From positions 1 to 8,319 of the forward strand of contig CAKQFF010000082.1 in assembly GCA_934230685.1 (NCBI GenBank): DNA of 8,319 bases, read 5' to 3'. The position numbers and the translations under genes are program-made. Source of the DNA: an uncultured Prevotella sp. (GTDB lineage: Bacteria; Bacteroidota; Bacteroidia; Bacteroidales; Bacteroidaceae). Below the pieces are notes generated by a model, which saw only the letters and a program-made list of their open reading frames with translations, was not told where the DNA came from and did no database searches. Below, piece by piece: positions 1-6,598 of the stretch (positions are counted from its first letter, which is position 1; every line of letters starts with the position of its first letter).

Positions 1-29
1 ATTTCAAAGAACAAAAGATGTGTATAAAG

Positions 30-105
30 GGTAGGGCGTTGCCCTGGGCTATGGAGAACATTGGGCTTTCAGCCCGCATTTGTTTGACTTTTGATACACC
101 CTCAT
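30..105. repeat. GC-rich double-hairpin sequence, probable dispersed repeat
   Basis: Seen: two small perfect hairpins lie close together in an otherwise AT-rich flank. One is GGGC (34-37), loop GTT, GCCC (41-44); the other is GGGCT (63-67), loop TTC, AGCCC (71-75). A further GGGCT at 46-50 can also pair with 71-75, so alternative folds exist. The motif TTTTGATACACCCTC follows at about 89-103 and resembles ends of Bacteroidota insertion sequences or MITEs. From memory, similar 'GGGCGTTGCCCTGGGCTAT ... GGGCTTTCAGCCC' text recurs in Bacteroidales genomes; this was not checked. It lies just downstream of the thioredoxin-fold gene and could also act as its transcript end, although no U-tract follows either hairpin on the minus strand. 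The exact limits are unknown. Confidence 0.4.
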
Positions 106-127
106 ATGTAAAGATAATAATGATCTG

Positions 128-631
128 TTACTTATTGTTCTCCACAGCGGCAGGAGTCCAATTTTTGAAGAAACGCAGTACCTTTTTCTCGCTGTAGCTT
201 TTATCCTCCTCAAGGAAGCTTGAATCCTGAATGTGCAGCACTTTGCCGTTAGCGTCAAGAACAACGAAAACAGGGAAACCGAAGCGGGCAGGGTTGCCCA
301 GGCGTTTCATCATTTCAGCAGCCTTGCTTGAGTCGCCAGAGCTCTTGCGGGGATTGTAGTTGACGTGTATAAGTTCGAAATTGTCGTTCACCGTTTTGTT
401 TACGGCAGAGTTTGTTTCCACAAAGTCGGCAAAACGCAGACACCAAGGACACCAGTTGCCACCTACCTGACACACAACATATTTGTTGTCTGCCTTAGCT
501 TTTGCAAGAGCTTTGTCGATTTGCTCCATAGGGTCGATGTTTTCGTTGTATACTTTCTTTAAAACTCCCTGGGCATTGGCTATTGTCACGGCTACAGTCA
601 TGAGAACAGCTATGATAAAAGATTTCTTCAT
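128..631 (-). CDS. Secreted thioredoxin-fold protein with CPWC active site
   Basis: Probable periplasmic thiol-disulfide oxidoreductase of 167 residues. Residues 1-20 form a signal peptide (MKK, hydrophobic core, ANA then Gln21). The thioredoxin-like domain covers about 30-160: a beta strand YVVCQVGGNW is followed by the catalytic CPWC at 61-64. The cis-proline expected near the active site is P120 in FGFPVFVVLD, followed by DANGK and a C-terminal helix. The pattern fits the thioredoxin_7/thioredoxin-like group rather than classical CGPC thioredoxin. Two prolines or aromatics around the redox cysteines and an extra Cys54 may tune its potential. It lies 23 bp after the nitroreductase gene, whose promoter probably drives both; the start has an A-rich leader rather than a clear Shine-Dalgarno. 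No membrane partner such as DsbD is visible, so whether it reduces, oxidises or isomerises substrates is open. Confidence 0.85.
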   Translation of the reverse strand: MKKSFIIAVLMTVAVTIANAQGVLKKVYNENIDPMEQIDKALAKAKADNKYVVCQVGGNWCPWCLRFADFVETNSAVNKTVNDNFELIHVNYNPRKSSGDSSKAAEMMKRLGNPARFGFPVFVVLDANGKVLHIQDSSFLEEDKSYSEKKVLRFFKNWTPAAVENNK

Positions 632-654
632 CGTGTATTTCTTATAATGTTTTT

Positions 655-1164
655 TTATATTTCCTCGACAATCTCCTCGATTGCCTTTCTCTTCTTCTCG
701 GCATGCGGACAGTCTTCGGCTATATGTCCAATGGGGATGATGGCTACAGCCTCAAAGTCGTCCGAAGGTAATATTTCGTTCATGATCTTGGTGTCGTAGT
801 TGCAAACCCAGCAAGTGCCCAATCCCCGTTCTGTTGCAGCAAGGCAAAGGTGTTCAACGGCGATGGCCACATCTATGTCTCCATGAGGCTTGTCGTCATA
901 TCGGCGTGTCCAGCACTCCTTGTTGTTCTTCATACATACGATGTAGAGAGGAGCAGAGCTAAACCATTCGCGATCGTAGGCTTGGCGCAGTTTGCTCTTT
1001 GCCTCCTCGCTACGCACGATGACGAATTTCCAAGGTTGCTTGTTAACTGCCGATGGTGCGAGGCGCACACATTCGAGAATATAGTCAAGGTCGGCCTGAC
1101 TTACTGGCTCGGTTGTATATTTGCGTGCCGAGAAACGCTGTTGTGATAGTTCGAGAATATTCAT
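655..1164 (-). CDS. Nitroreductase family protein (FMN-dependent, compact)
   Basis: Probable cytoplasmic flavin-dependent NAD(P)H oxidoreductase of the nitroreductase superfamily, 169 residues with no signal peptide. Family landmarks are in order: the FMN phosphate-binding RFSARKY (R10, S12, R14), APSAVNKQPW at 36-45 (the usual APSxxNxQPW), the helix DIDVAIAVEHLCLAATERGLGTCW at 96-119 split over helix and glycine turn, and IPIGH at 143-147. At about 170 residues it belongs to the short subgroup that lacks the larger inserted helices of NfsA/NfsB-type enzymes; such enzymes act as homodimers with FMN at the interface. The natural substrate is unknown: nitroaromatics, quinones or flavins are all possible. 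The start at 1164 is supported by the exact promoter whose -7 box lies 22 bp upstream. It is first in a two-gene unit with the secreted CPWC protein. Confidence 0.9.
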   Translation of the reverse strand: MNILELSQQRFSARKYTTEPVSQADLDYILECVRLAPSAVNKQPWKFVIVRSEEAKSKLRQAYDREWFSSAPLYIVCMKNNKECWTRRYDDKPHGDIDVAIAVEHLCLAATERGLGTCWVCNYDTKIMNEILPSDDFEAVAIIPIGHIAEDCPHAEKKRKAIEEIVEEI

Positions 1165-1186
1165 ATCTTTGCTTATATATATATTG

Positions 1187-1218
1187 CAAATTTAGATAAA
1201 AGAATCTGTTTTGACAAA
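1187..1218 (-). promoter_or_regulatory. Bacteroidota housekeeping promoter for the nitroreductase/thioredoxin unit
   Basis: On the minus strand TTTG (1218-1215) is followed by a 20-nt spacer and TAAATTTG (1194-1187). This is an exact match to the Bacteroidota primary-sigma consensus TTTG-N19-21-TAnnTTTG. Transcription would begin around 1180, giving a very short AT-rich leader of about 15-20 nt before the ATG at 1164. It shows that the two redox genes have their own promoter and need not depend on read-through from the DUF4249 gene. Confidence 0.75.
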
Positions 1219-1227
1219 TAAAAGTAG

Positions 1228-1299
1228 AAAAATATCTATCTGGCAATTGGATTCATAAATTCACTAAGGTATTCATAAATTCTCTAAGCCGATATTTTT
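1228..1299 (-). repeat. 9-bp inverted repeat enclosing the direct repeats; possible terminator
   Basis: AAAAATATC (1228-1236) and GATATTTTT (1291-1299) are perfect inverted repeats separated by 54 bp. Read on the minus strand, the left arm overlaps the TAA stop of the DUF4249 gene and the right arm ends in five T residues. This resembles a weak, long-loop AU-rich terminator for the receptor operon, or the frame of an operator. The arms are AT-only apart from one pair, so chance is possible. Confidence 0.3.
1251..1288. repeat. Two 18-bp direct repeats upstream of the nitroreductase promoter
   Basis: ATTCATAAATTCACTAAG (1251-1268) and ATTCATAAATTCTCTAAG (1271-1288) match at 17 of 18 positions with a period of 20 bp, near two helical turns. 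Each begins with an imperfect palindrome, ATTCATAAAT. They sit about 33-70 bp upstream of the -33 box, where an activator or other regulator could bind on one face of the DNA. Function is inferred from position only. Confidence 0.6.
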
Positions 1300-2212
1300 A
1301 TCTCAACCAATCACCTACAGTCTCGGCATAAGCTCCTATACATCCATATCCTCCATGCACGTTTGTGTAATTGGAGTAGGCGAAGGCAAGTCCATACTTG
1401 CCAAAGTCGTTGTTGCCTATGTCGTTGAGCGAGCGCAGCATATTGTTGTATTCAGGAGACAGGGCGAGTAGGTGCGGACGATAAGCCACGTTTTCGTTCA
1501 GCCATGTCTCTATATATAGATGCAGTGTCGCCTTGTCGTCGTCGAAGGAACTATTGTCGAAATTATATATGTTTCTGTAGAAGCTGCTGTCCCAGTCGCT
1601 TAGGTCGATGTCTATGTTTGAGGAGTTGCTGAGCAGAGGTTCGGCAGCCACGATAATGGGCATGTAGTCATTTTGGTCGTATAAGTCGTCTTTTCTTTTG
1701 CTCTCAATGCGAACGGCATAAAACGGGGTGGAAGTGTTGTCGCGCATATTCAGACGCACGACAGGATAGCTGATGCCCTTGAACGACGATGTGTCGAGCC
1801 GTGAGTTTTCGATAGTTGGCTTTTGGGGTATGACGCTACTGCCATAAGCCTCGCCAAAGCCACTTGCCCTTACCTTGATGTCAATTCTGTCGCCGTTGTT
1901 GTGTGTGCCTATGGCTATAAACCGTGCTATGGGTATCTCGTCGCCAATGATTGTATCGCCAATGGAGATTATGCGGTCGGCTTTGCCGTTGGTTGTGCAG
2001 CTGAGGTTTTCCACATTGAGCTGAGGCATCTTGCCGCTTATAGGATAAGTGGCTGATACGGTTATGTTGATAGTGTCGCTTTCTGAAGGAAAGGCGTATA
2101 CAACGAGCCTGCTTGGCTGTTTCGACAGTTGGCCGAGGCTCACGCTGTCTGTGCATGCTGTGGTGAGGAGCATGATAAGGGTGATGATGTAAAGAGTTGT
2201 TGCCTTGTTCAT
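1298..2212 (-). CDS. DUF4249 family outer-membrane lipoprotein, partner of the TonB-dependent receptor
   Basis: Predicted lipoprotein of 304 residues. The N-terminus is a lipoprotein signal peptide with a hydrophobic stretch ending LLTTAC, which gives lipidated Cys20. The rest is beta-rich and Asn/Asp/Ser-rich, as expected for an exported surface or periplasmic protein. The C-terminal block SNYTNVHGGYGCIGAYAE at about 280-297 resembles the conserved end of DUF4249 proteins (commonly SN...NGxGxFGGY). In Bacteroidota, DUF4249 genes very often directly follow a TonB-dependent receptor carrying an STN or carboxypeptidase-regulatory-like domain; here the gap is 29 bp, so co-transcription is likely. 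By analogy with SusD-type partners it may cap or assist the receptor in ligand capture, but the family has no settled function. Family assignment rests on the C-terminal motif, the size and the gene context. Confidence 0.75.
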   Translation of the reverse strand: MNKATTLYIITLIMLLTTACTDSVSLGQLSKQPSRLVVYAFPSESDTINITVSATYPISGKMPQLNVENLSCTTNGKADRIISIGDTIIGDEIPIARFIAIGTHNNGDRIDIKVRASGFGEAYGSSVIPQKPTIENSRLDTSSFKGISYPVVRLNMRDNTSTPFYAVRIESKRKDDLYDQNDYMPIIVAAEPLLSNSSNIDIDLSDWDSSFYRNIYNFDNSSFDDDKATLHLYIETWLNENVAYRPHLLALSPEYNNMLRSLNDIGNNDFGKYGLAFAYSNYTNVHGGYGCIGAYAETVGDWLR

Positions 2213-2241
2213 AGTCTTATATATTGTTCGTATCCTTATGC

Positions 2242-4884
2242 TTAGAATTTCAGAGTGTAGCTTACCGATAGTATTATCGGTATATAGCCATAGCTCTTGA
2301 TTTGAAACTTGTTGTTGTCGTCGAGCCTAACCTTCACATACATAGTGTTCAAGTGGCAATAGGCATTATATATGCTCACATTCCATATACCCTCCTTGCC
2401 GTGGCGTGTGGTGTGTCGGAAGTTTGCGCCTATGTCGAGACGGTGGTAGGACGGAAGCCGGAAGTTGTTGGGACGGTCAAATATATAGTCGTAGCTGTAG
2501 CCATTGTCGCCAGGAATGTTGGGCTGCATAGCGTAGCCTACGGGCATGGTGATGCGGTTGCCAGTGTGGAATGTCCATGCTGCGTACATTGATATACGTC
2601 TTGAAAAACTATGGCTGAGCGAGATGTTTATCTTGTGGCGGTTGTCAAACTGGTCGTCAAACCACTCTGGATAGATGTCCTTGAACAATCTTCTGCTCCA
2701 CGACAGGGTGTAGGCCAATGATATTGTTGTGGCGCTGTTGGTGTAAGTGGCGTCAGCCTCAATGCCGTAGCTCTTGCCTTTGCCGTCGGTCACATCGCGG
2801 TTCCATGTTGTAGCCGACGGCTGGAATCCCATCCAATGTCGATATTGCAGCAAGTGCGACGTCATTTTATAGTAGGTTTCGAGCGACAGCATGAGATGTT
2901 GTGACGGCTGTGTGTAGATGCCTGCTGCTATCTGATGCGACATGGTAGGCTTAATCTCGTTTGTTGTTGGCACCCAAAAGTCGGTGGGCAGTTCAAGGAA
3001 ACTGCTTGACATGCGGTGAATGCTCTGCGACATGTGTGTGTACGAGAGTTTCAGCGACGCTTTGTTGGAGAGTTGCCACTTCAGAGCCATGCGTGGGTCG
3101 ATCATGAAATAAGTGCGTCCGTCTACGGCAGTGGCAGTAAGGCTTGTGCCAATGTTTGCCGACAGCCGGTTGCTTATCCGCATTTCATCCTCAGCATACG
3201 CGGTTGCCTCGTGCGACACCGTGTTTACTCTTGAGCGTATGTTGGTTGTGTCGCATCCCACTTGCGGGTCGCCATAGTAGAAAGCCTGGCGTTTGGTCTG
3301 CGGCCTGAATTGGTGTCTTGTTACGGCAGCTCCAAAATGGATGTGATGGTTGCTTGTGGGTTGCCAGTTGAAGTCGGCATGAGCGGCAATGTCAATCATC
3401 TCTGTGCTGTTGAGTCGTATGTCGAGATAGTTGCGGCGGTGTCCTCCCCTGTCTACAATGTCGTAGTCCTCCTCGTTGAATTTCTGTCGTGAGTGGCTGT
3501 AGGTGGCTGTGAGCATGGTTTGTATAGATAGAGTGGGCGACAAAAGGAGGTTTGCTCCCATTGTACCGTTGAGATTGCCCCATGTCATTCTGTTCTCAGT
3601 GTCAGTCACGTTGTCTCCCCATTGGCTTTTGTCGTTCACGCTATAGCTGTCGTAGCCGGAATAGAAGCTGGTCCAGAGTGTGGCACGGCTGTTGATGTGA
3701 TGGGTGAGCTTGGCGTTGAAGTCGTGGAACATATAGCCCAGATTGTATTTGTCCTCGTTGCTCTTGTTGGCTATAGCGCAGGCGGGTCGCAGCAAGAGGT
3801 CGATCCAGCTGCGTCTGAGCGAAATGTTGAACGATGTGCGGTTGCGGCTTATCGGTCCTTCCACCTGTATTCGTCCGTCGAGCAAGCCAATTGAAGCCGT
3901 GCCTTTTATCCGCTCCATGTTGCCATCGCGGGTGCGTACATCCGTAATCGATGATATCCTGCCTGAATAGCGTGCAGGGAAACCGCTTTTGTAGAAATCA
4001 ACATTTTTAATTATGTCGGAGTTGAATGCAGAGAAAAGTCCCAGTGAATGGTTGGTTTGGTAGAGTGGGGTGCCGTCGAGCAGAAACAGGTTTTCGTCGC
4101 TGTTGCCTCCGTGTACATACATTCCCGACACAAGGTCAACGCCCGAAGCCACTCCTGATGTGCTCTGAATGGTCTTCACGAGGTCGGGTGATGAGAATAG
4201 TGCAAAGCCATTGTTTATGTCCTTTGCCGTGAAAGTGCGTTTGCCAGTCTGTGTGGTGAGCACGGGTGAGTTCATGTCCTCGGTCACCACCACTTCCTTC
4301 AGTTCTACGGTTTGTGATAGTTGGAAGTTGTGCGAGCTGTTTGTCCGTATATTAATGTCGAGTGTGTCGGCTTCGCATCCAATGCTCGACACGCGCAGAC
4401 GGTGTCTGCCTTCTGTCAGGTGCAACAGATAGCGTCCTCGGCTGTCTGTCAATGTGCCGTCTTTGGATGTGAGGTCGAAGATGGTTGCATTTACAATGGG
4501 CTCTCCCTGGATGTCGCTGACCAATCCTCTTATTGTGAATGTGGCTTTGTGCTCGGCAGAGGTTTGCTGTACGGGCGTGGCCGACTGTTTCAGCAAGATG
4601 TTATTGTTTATCTGTCTGTATTCTATTCCACTTTGGTGGAAGAGCGTTTTCAAAGCCTTGTTTAGTGGCATGAGGCTGAGGTCGGGGCCTGTGTAAGTCT
4701 TGTCGAGTCGCAAGGCAGAGTCGTATACAAAGTGAACCTTGTGTTGCTTCTGCAATTGTTTTATCTCGTTGAGTATGGTGGGACGGGTGTAGGCGATGCT
4801 TGTAGGGAGAGGGTCGGCAAGAGTAGGGAGACAAGCAATATGCAGACAAAAGAATATTGGGAGGATATATTGGGATAATTTCAT
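2242..4884 (-). CDS. TonB-dependent outer-membrane receptor with STN and carboxypeptidase-regulatory-like domains
   Basis: Outer-membrane active transporter and signal transducer of 880 residues. Domains in order: signal peptide 1-23 (MKLSQYILPIFF core, then TLA); STN (secretin/TonB short N-terminal) domain at about 45-99 with the typical FVYDSALR and MPLNKALKTLF segments; carboxypeptidase D regulatory-like Ig-fold at about 116-190 (TIRGLVSDIQGEPIVNATI, DSRGRYLL); plug at about 200-320 with VYVHGG-like YVHGGNSDENLFLLDG; and a 22-strand-type barrel to the end, finishing in the aromatic VSYTLKF. The STN domain marks it as a transducing receptor of the FecA kind. The start at 4884 is chosen because it opens directly on a signal peptide; an in-frame ATG at 4968 would add 28 non-signal residues and overlap the anti-sigma gene by 14 bp. 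The substrate cannot be deduced. It follows the anti-sigma gene by 70 bp and precedes the DUF4249 gene. Confidence 0.92.
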   Translation of the reverse strand: MKLSQYILPIFFCLHIACLPTLADPLPTSIAYTRPTILNEIKQLQKQHKVHFVYDSALRLDKTYTGPDLSLMPLNKALKTLFHQSGIEYRQINNNILLKQSATPVQQTSAEHKATFTIRGLVSDIQGEPIVNATIFDLTSKDGTLTDSRGRYLLHLTEGRHRLRVSSIGCEADTLDINIRTNSSHNFQLSQTVELKEVVVTEDMNSPVLTTQTGKRTFTAKDINNGFALFSSPDLVKTIQSTSGVASGVDLVSGMYVHGGNSDENLFLLDGTPLYQTNHSLGLFSAFNSDIIKNVDFYKSGFPARYSGRISSITDVRTRDGNMERIKGTASIGLLDGRIQVEGPISRNRTSFNISLRRSWIDLLLRPACAIANKSNEDKYNLGYMFHDFNAKLTHHINSRATLWTSFYSGYDSYSVNDKSQWGDNVTDTENRMTWGNLNGTMGANLLLSPTLSIQTMLTATYSHSRQKFNEEDYDIVDRGGHRRNYLDIRLNSTEMIDIAAHADFNWQPTSNHHIHFGAAVTRHQFRPQTKRQAFYYGDPQVGCDTTNIRSRVNTVSHEATAYAEDEMRISNRLSANIGTSLTATAVDGRTYFMIDPRMALKWQLSNKASLKLSYTHMSQSIHRMSSSFLELPTDFWVPTTNEIKPTMSHQIAAGIYTQPSQHLMLSLETYYKMTSHLLQYRHWMGFQPSATTWNRDVTDGKGKSYGIEADATYTNSATTISLAYTLSWSRRLFKDIYPEWFDDQFDNRHKINISLSHSFSRRISMYAAWTFHTGNRITMPVGYAMQPNIPGDNGYSYDYIFDRPNNFRLPSYHRLDIGANFRHTTRHGKEGIWNVSIYNAYCHLNTMYVKVRLDDNNKFQIKSYGYIPIILSVSYTLKF

Positions 4885-4954
4885 TTTTAGTTGTTGCTTT
4901 TTAGGGAGTGATGTATTATGAGGGTTTATCAGTTGAACTCTTAGAAAAGTAAAA

Positions 4955-5431
4955 CTACTTTCTTTCAATCTTCACCCCCAATGTTGTTTCCAATACCTCA
5001 ATGGCATCCTCAACCTTCGCAGCCTCTATCTCTCCCGACACACTCTTCGTCGTGTCGTTTGTTGTGAGCTTCGTGTTATAGTGGCGCGACAGTTCGTTTA
5101 GCACTTCGTTGATAGGAGTGTGGTCGAAGCGGAAAACGTCGGTTGTGTCGCATTCTTCATATTCGTAGATTGTTATGGCAGAGTCTGCCCACACTTTATC
5201 TTGTATAGGCTTTTGTGGCAGCATATAGTTGTGGTAGCCGATGATTCCGGCAGCCACGGCAAATCCCACAGCAAGTGTTATGGAAGCGGCTACAGCTATC
5301 TTGCGCCTGCTGCTGTGCTGTTGTGTGCCGTTTATTCTCTTGAAACGTTGCCATGCTCGGTTTGTGTTGAGGCAATTTGGCTTGTAGTGCTTTGCTACGA
5401 ATTGCAGCTCATCATCGTTTATCTTGTTCAT
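4955..5431 (-). CDS. Short FecR-like anti-sigma factor with STN-like DUF4974 domain, lacking the FecR core
   Basis: Predicted single-pass inner-membrane regulator of the adjacent ECF sigma factor, 158 residues. A cytoplasmic segment (1-43) that would bind sigma is followed by a transmembrane helix at about 44-66 preceded by SRRK, which predicts the N-terminus inside. A short linker leads to a periplasmic domain at about 98-158 (FRFDHTPINEVLNELSRHYN, then VSGEIEAAKVEDAIEVLE) that fits the DUF4974/STN-like C-terminal domain of Bacteroidota FecR proteins. Those proteins normally have some 300-400 residues with a FecR domain between membrane helix and DUF4974; here only about 30 residues lie there. 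The start at 5431 has AAGGTG 6 nt upstream and opens with MNKINDDELQ. An in-frame start at 5659 would add 76 residues inside the sigma gene and is rejected. The assignment relies on topology and position between sigma and receptor genes. Confidence 0.8.
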   Translation of the reverse strand: MNKINDDELQFVAKHYKPNCLNTNRAWQRFKRINGTQQHSSRRKIAVAASITLAVGFAVAAGIIGYHNYMLPQKPIQDKVWADSAITIYEYEECDTTDVFRFDHTPINEVLNELSRHYNTKLTTNDTTKSVSGEIEAAKVEDAIEVLETTLGVKIERK

Positions 5432-5437
5432 AATTTT

Positions 5438-5443
5438 CACCTT
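5438..5443 (-). promoter_or_regulatory. Ribosome binding site deciding the anti-sigma start
   Basis: AAGGTG on the minus strand lies 6 nt before the ATG at 5431. It is the only SD-like site placed correctly for a start in this gap, and it supports the 158-residue protein over the longer in-frame version. Confidence 0.6.
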
Positions 5444-5489
5444 ATTATATATGTACAACTCCTGATTATATATATGTGTACAACTCCTG
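5444..5489. repeat. Tandem duplication between sigma and anti-sigma genes
   Basis: Two adjoining units fill most of the 62-bp gap: ATTATATATGTACAACTCCTG (5444-5464, 21 bp, given as 20 bases plus G) and a 25-bp version at 5465-5489 that differs only by two 2-bp insertions, an extra AT and an extra GT. Each contains the palindrome TGTACA and, on the minus strand, an SD-like AGGAG. Neither AGGAG is followed by a well-placed start codon. The units may be a slippage-prone expansion or paired sites for a regulator or RNA structure controlling anti-sigma output. Confidence 0.65.
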
Positions 5490-5493
5490 GGAG

Positions 5494-5997
5494 TCACAGT
5501 TGCAACAATAGGAGATAAATAGCCTTTGCCCGTCCGCGAAGTGTTGTGTAAGCCTTGTGCATGTGCGCTTCCACCGTCTTTATGCTTATGCCGAGCGTAT
5601 TGGCAATGTCGCTGTTGCGTTTGCCGTCGCGCTTGCTCATGAGAAACACACGCCGGCACATGTCGGGCAGACTGTCAATCTCTGCCCATAGTCTGGCCTC
5701 GCGCTCGCTTCGTTCCTGCAACTCGTTGTCGTCGGTATTCAAGTTCAGAAGTTCTGCATCAGCGGTAGTTGTATTGCGAAAAGGGTTGCGTCGTATGTGG
5801 TCGAGACAGGCATTGCGTGTCATGCTGTAAAGATAGCTCTTGGGTGCAGCAAATTCCTCACCGTTGTCTGTCTTTTCGGCAAATCTTACAAAGCAGTCCA
5901 TCACCACATCCTCGGCTGTATCTACGTCGTCAAGGAAATGTACGGCATAGACACAGAGCGGACGATAGTATTGACGAAAAAGTTGTTCAATGTTCAT
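5494..5997 (-). CDS. ECF RNA polymerase sigma factor (Bacteroidetes expansion type)
   Basis: Extracytoplasmic-function sigma-70 family factor of 167 residues that would direct RNA polymerase to its target promoters, probably this operon included. Region 2 spans about 6-72 (FRQYYRPLCVYAVHFL, then TAEDVVMDCFVRFAE, and SYLYSMTRNACLDHIRR, the core-binding and -10 recognition part). Region 4 spans about 102-155 (IDSLPDMCRRVFLMSK, then the helix-turn-helix RNSDIANTLGISIKTVEAHM for -35 recognition). Size and wording fit the Bacteroidetes-expanded sigma-70 group usually encoded beside FecR-type anti-sigma factors and TonB receptors. The start at 5997 fits the family length; an in-frame ATG at 6102 would add 35 residues lying inside the upstream barrel gene. 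Only 5 bp separate it from that gene's stop, and no clear SD is present, so translational coupling is likely. Confidence 0.93.
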   Translation of the reverse strand: MNIEQLFRQYYRPLCVYAVHFLDDVDTAEDVVMDCFVRFAEKTDNGEEFAAPKSYLYSMTRNACLDHIRRNPFRNTTTADAELLNLNTDDNELQERSEREARLWAEIDSLPDMCRRVFLMSKRDGKRNSDIANTLGISIKTVEAHMHKAYTTLRGRAKAIYLLLLQL

Positions 5998-6002
5998 ATT
6001 GG

Positions 6003-6593
6003 TTAAAAAGTTATGCCCACACCCAACGACAGCGAGTGTCGTGTAGCGTTGCTTTCGTAGAATATAGGCATATTTGATTCGGTACTGATGTATCCATACC
6101 ATACATTACGGAAGTCCTTGTAGTCGTAGGCAACTTGGAAGTTCAATCCGAAATTCTTAGCCAGGTTTACTGTATATCCTACGCCAAGCTTACCTGTAAA
6201 TCCCTTGTAGAAGTCGCCAAACGAAGGGTCGATGGCGTATCCTAAGTCGGTGAAGGCGTATGCTCCAGCGAGTTTTTTGAATGGCTTATAGCGTAGCGTG
6301 GCGTAAATAGGCATGGTGTTGAAGTCGTCTCCTGTGTAGCGGTCGAGACCAATGCCTCCGCCCACCGACCATTTTTCAGCTACGTCGTAGCGTGCTCCTA
6401 AACGCAGAGAGTGGCCTCCCATGTCGAAGTCGCTTGGTCCATAGTTGTGTCCGAACTTCTTCTCCGACAGACCGATATTGTAATGATAGTCGAGGTCTAT
6501 ATGGAATTTTGACTGTGCCTTTGCTGAAACCATTGTGGCTCCGCCCATCATGATGCAGAGCGACATTTTTAAGAGATTCTTGTTGATTTTCAT
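6003..6593 (-). CDS. Small outer-membrane beta-barrel protein (porin-family like)
   Basis: Predicted outer-membrane protein of 196 residues. A signal peptide (MKINKNLLKMSLCIMM core) ends SAKA before Gln27. The mature part alternates short amphipathic strands with Gly/Asn/Asp turns, for example HSLRLGARYDVAEKWSVGGG, YATLRYKPF, FTGKLGVGYTVNLAKNFG and SLSLGVGITF, with a terminal phenylalanine as used by the BAM assembly machinery. The length fits an eight-stranded barrel of the OmpA/OmpW/OMP_b-brl type. No ligand-specific motif was recognised. It has the best ribosome binding site in the window (AGGAG, 5 nt before the ATG) and heads the sigma/anti-sigma/receptor series, with the sigma gene starting 5 bp after its stop. 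It may belong to the same uptake or stress programme, or simply supply the promoter. Confidence 0.8.
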   Translation of the reverse strand: MKINKNLLKMSLCIMMGGATMVSAKAQSKFHIDLDYHYNIGLSEKKFGHNYGPSDFDMGGHSLRLGARYDVAEKWSVGGGIGLDRYTGDDFNTMPIYATLRYKPFKKLAGAYAFTDLGYAIDPSFGDFYKGFTGKLGVGYTVNLAKNFGLNFQVAYDYKDFRNVWYGYISTESNMPIFYESNATRHSLSLGVGITF

Positions 6594-6598
6594 AATTT

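Noticed and set aside
1881..2156. 91-codon minus-strand frame inside the DUF4249 gene
   Set aside because: It overlaps the lipoprotein gene in another frame and its translation is Arg/Gln/His-rich with no family features.
4885..4968. In-frame ATG at 4968 extending the receptor by 28 residues
   Set aside because: The extra residues precede and mask a normal signal peptide and overlap the anti-sigma gene; the ATG at 4884 fits better.
5432..5659. In-frame start at 5659 extending the anti-sigma by 76 residues
   Set aside because: The extension lies mostly within the sigma gene, is low-complexity and His/Gln-rich, and the start at 5431 has a well-placed AAGGTG.
5998..6102. In-frame ATG at 6102 extending the sigma factor by 35 residues
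   Set aside because: The extension is an out-of-frame reading of the barrel gene's end; sigma region 2 begins directly after the start at 5997.
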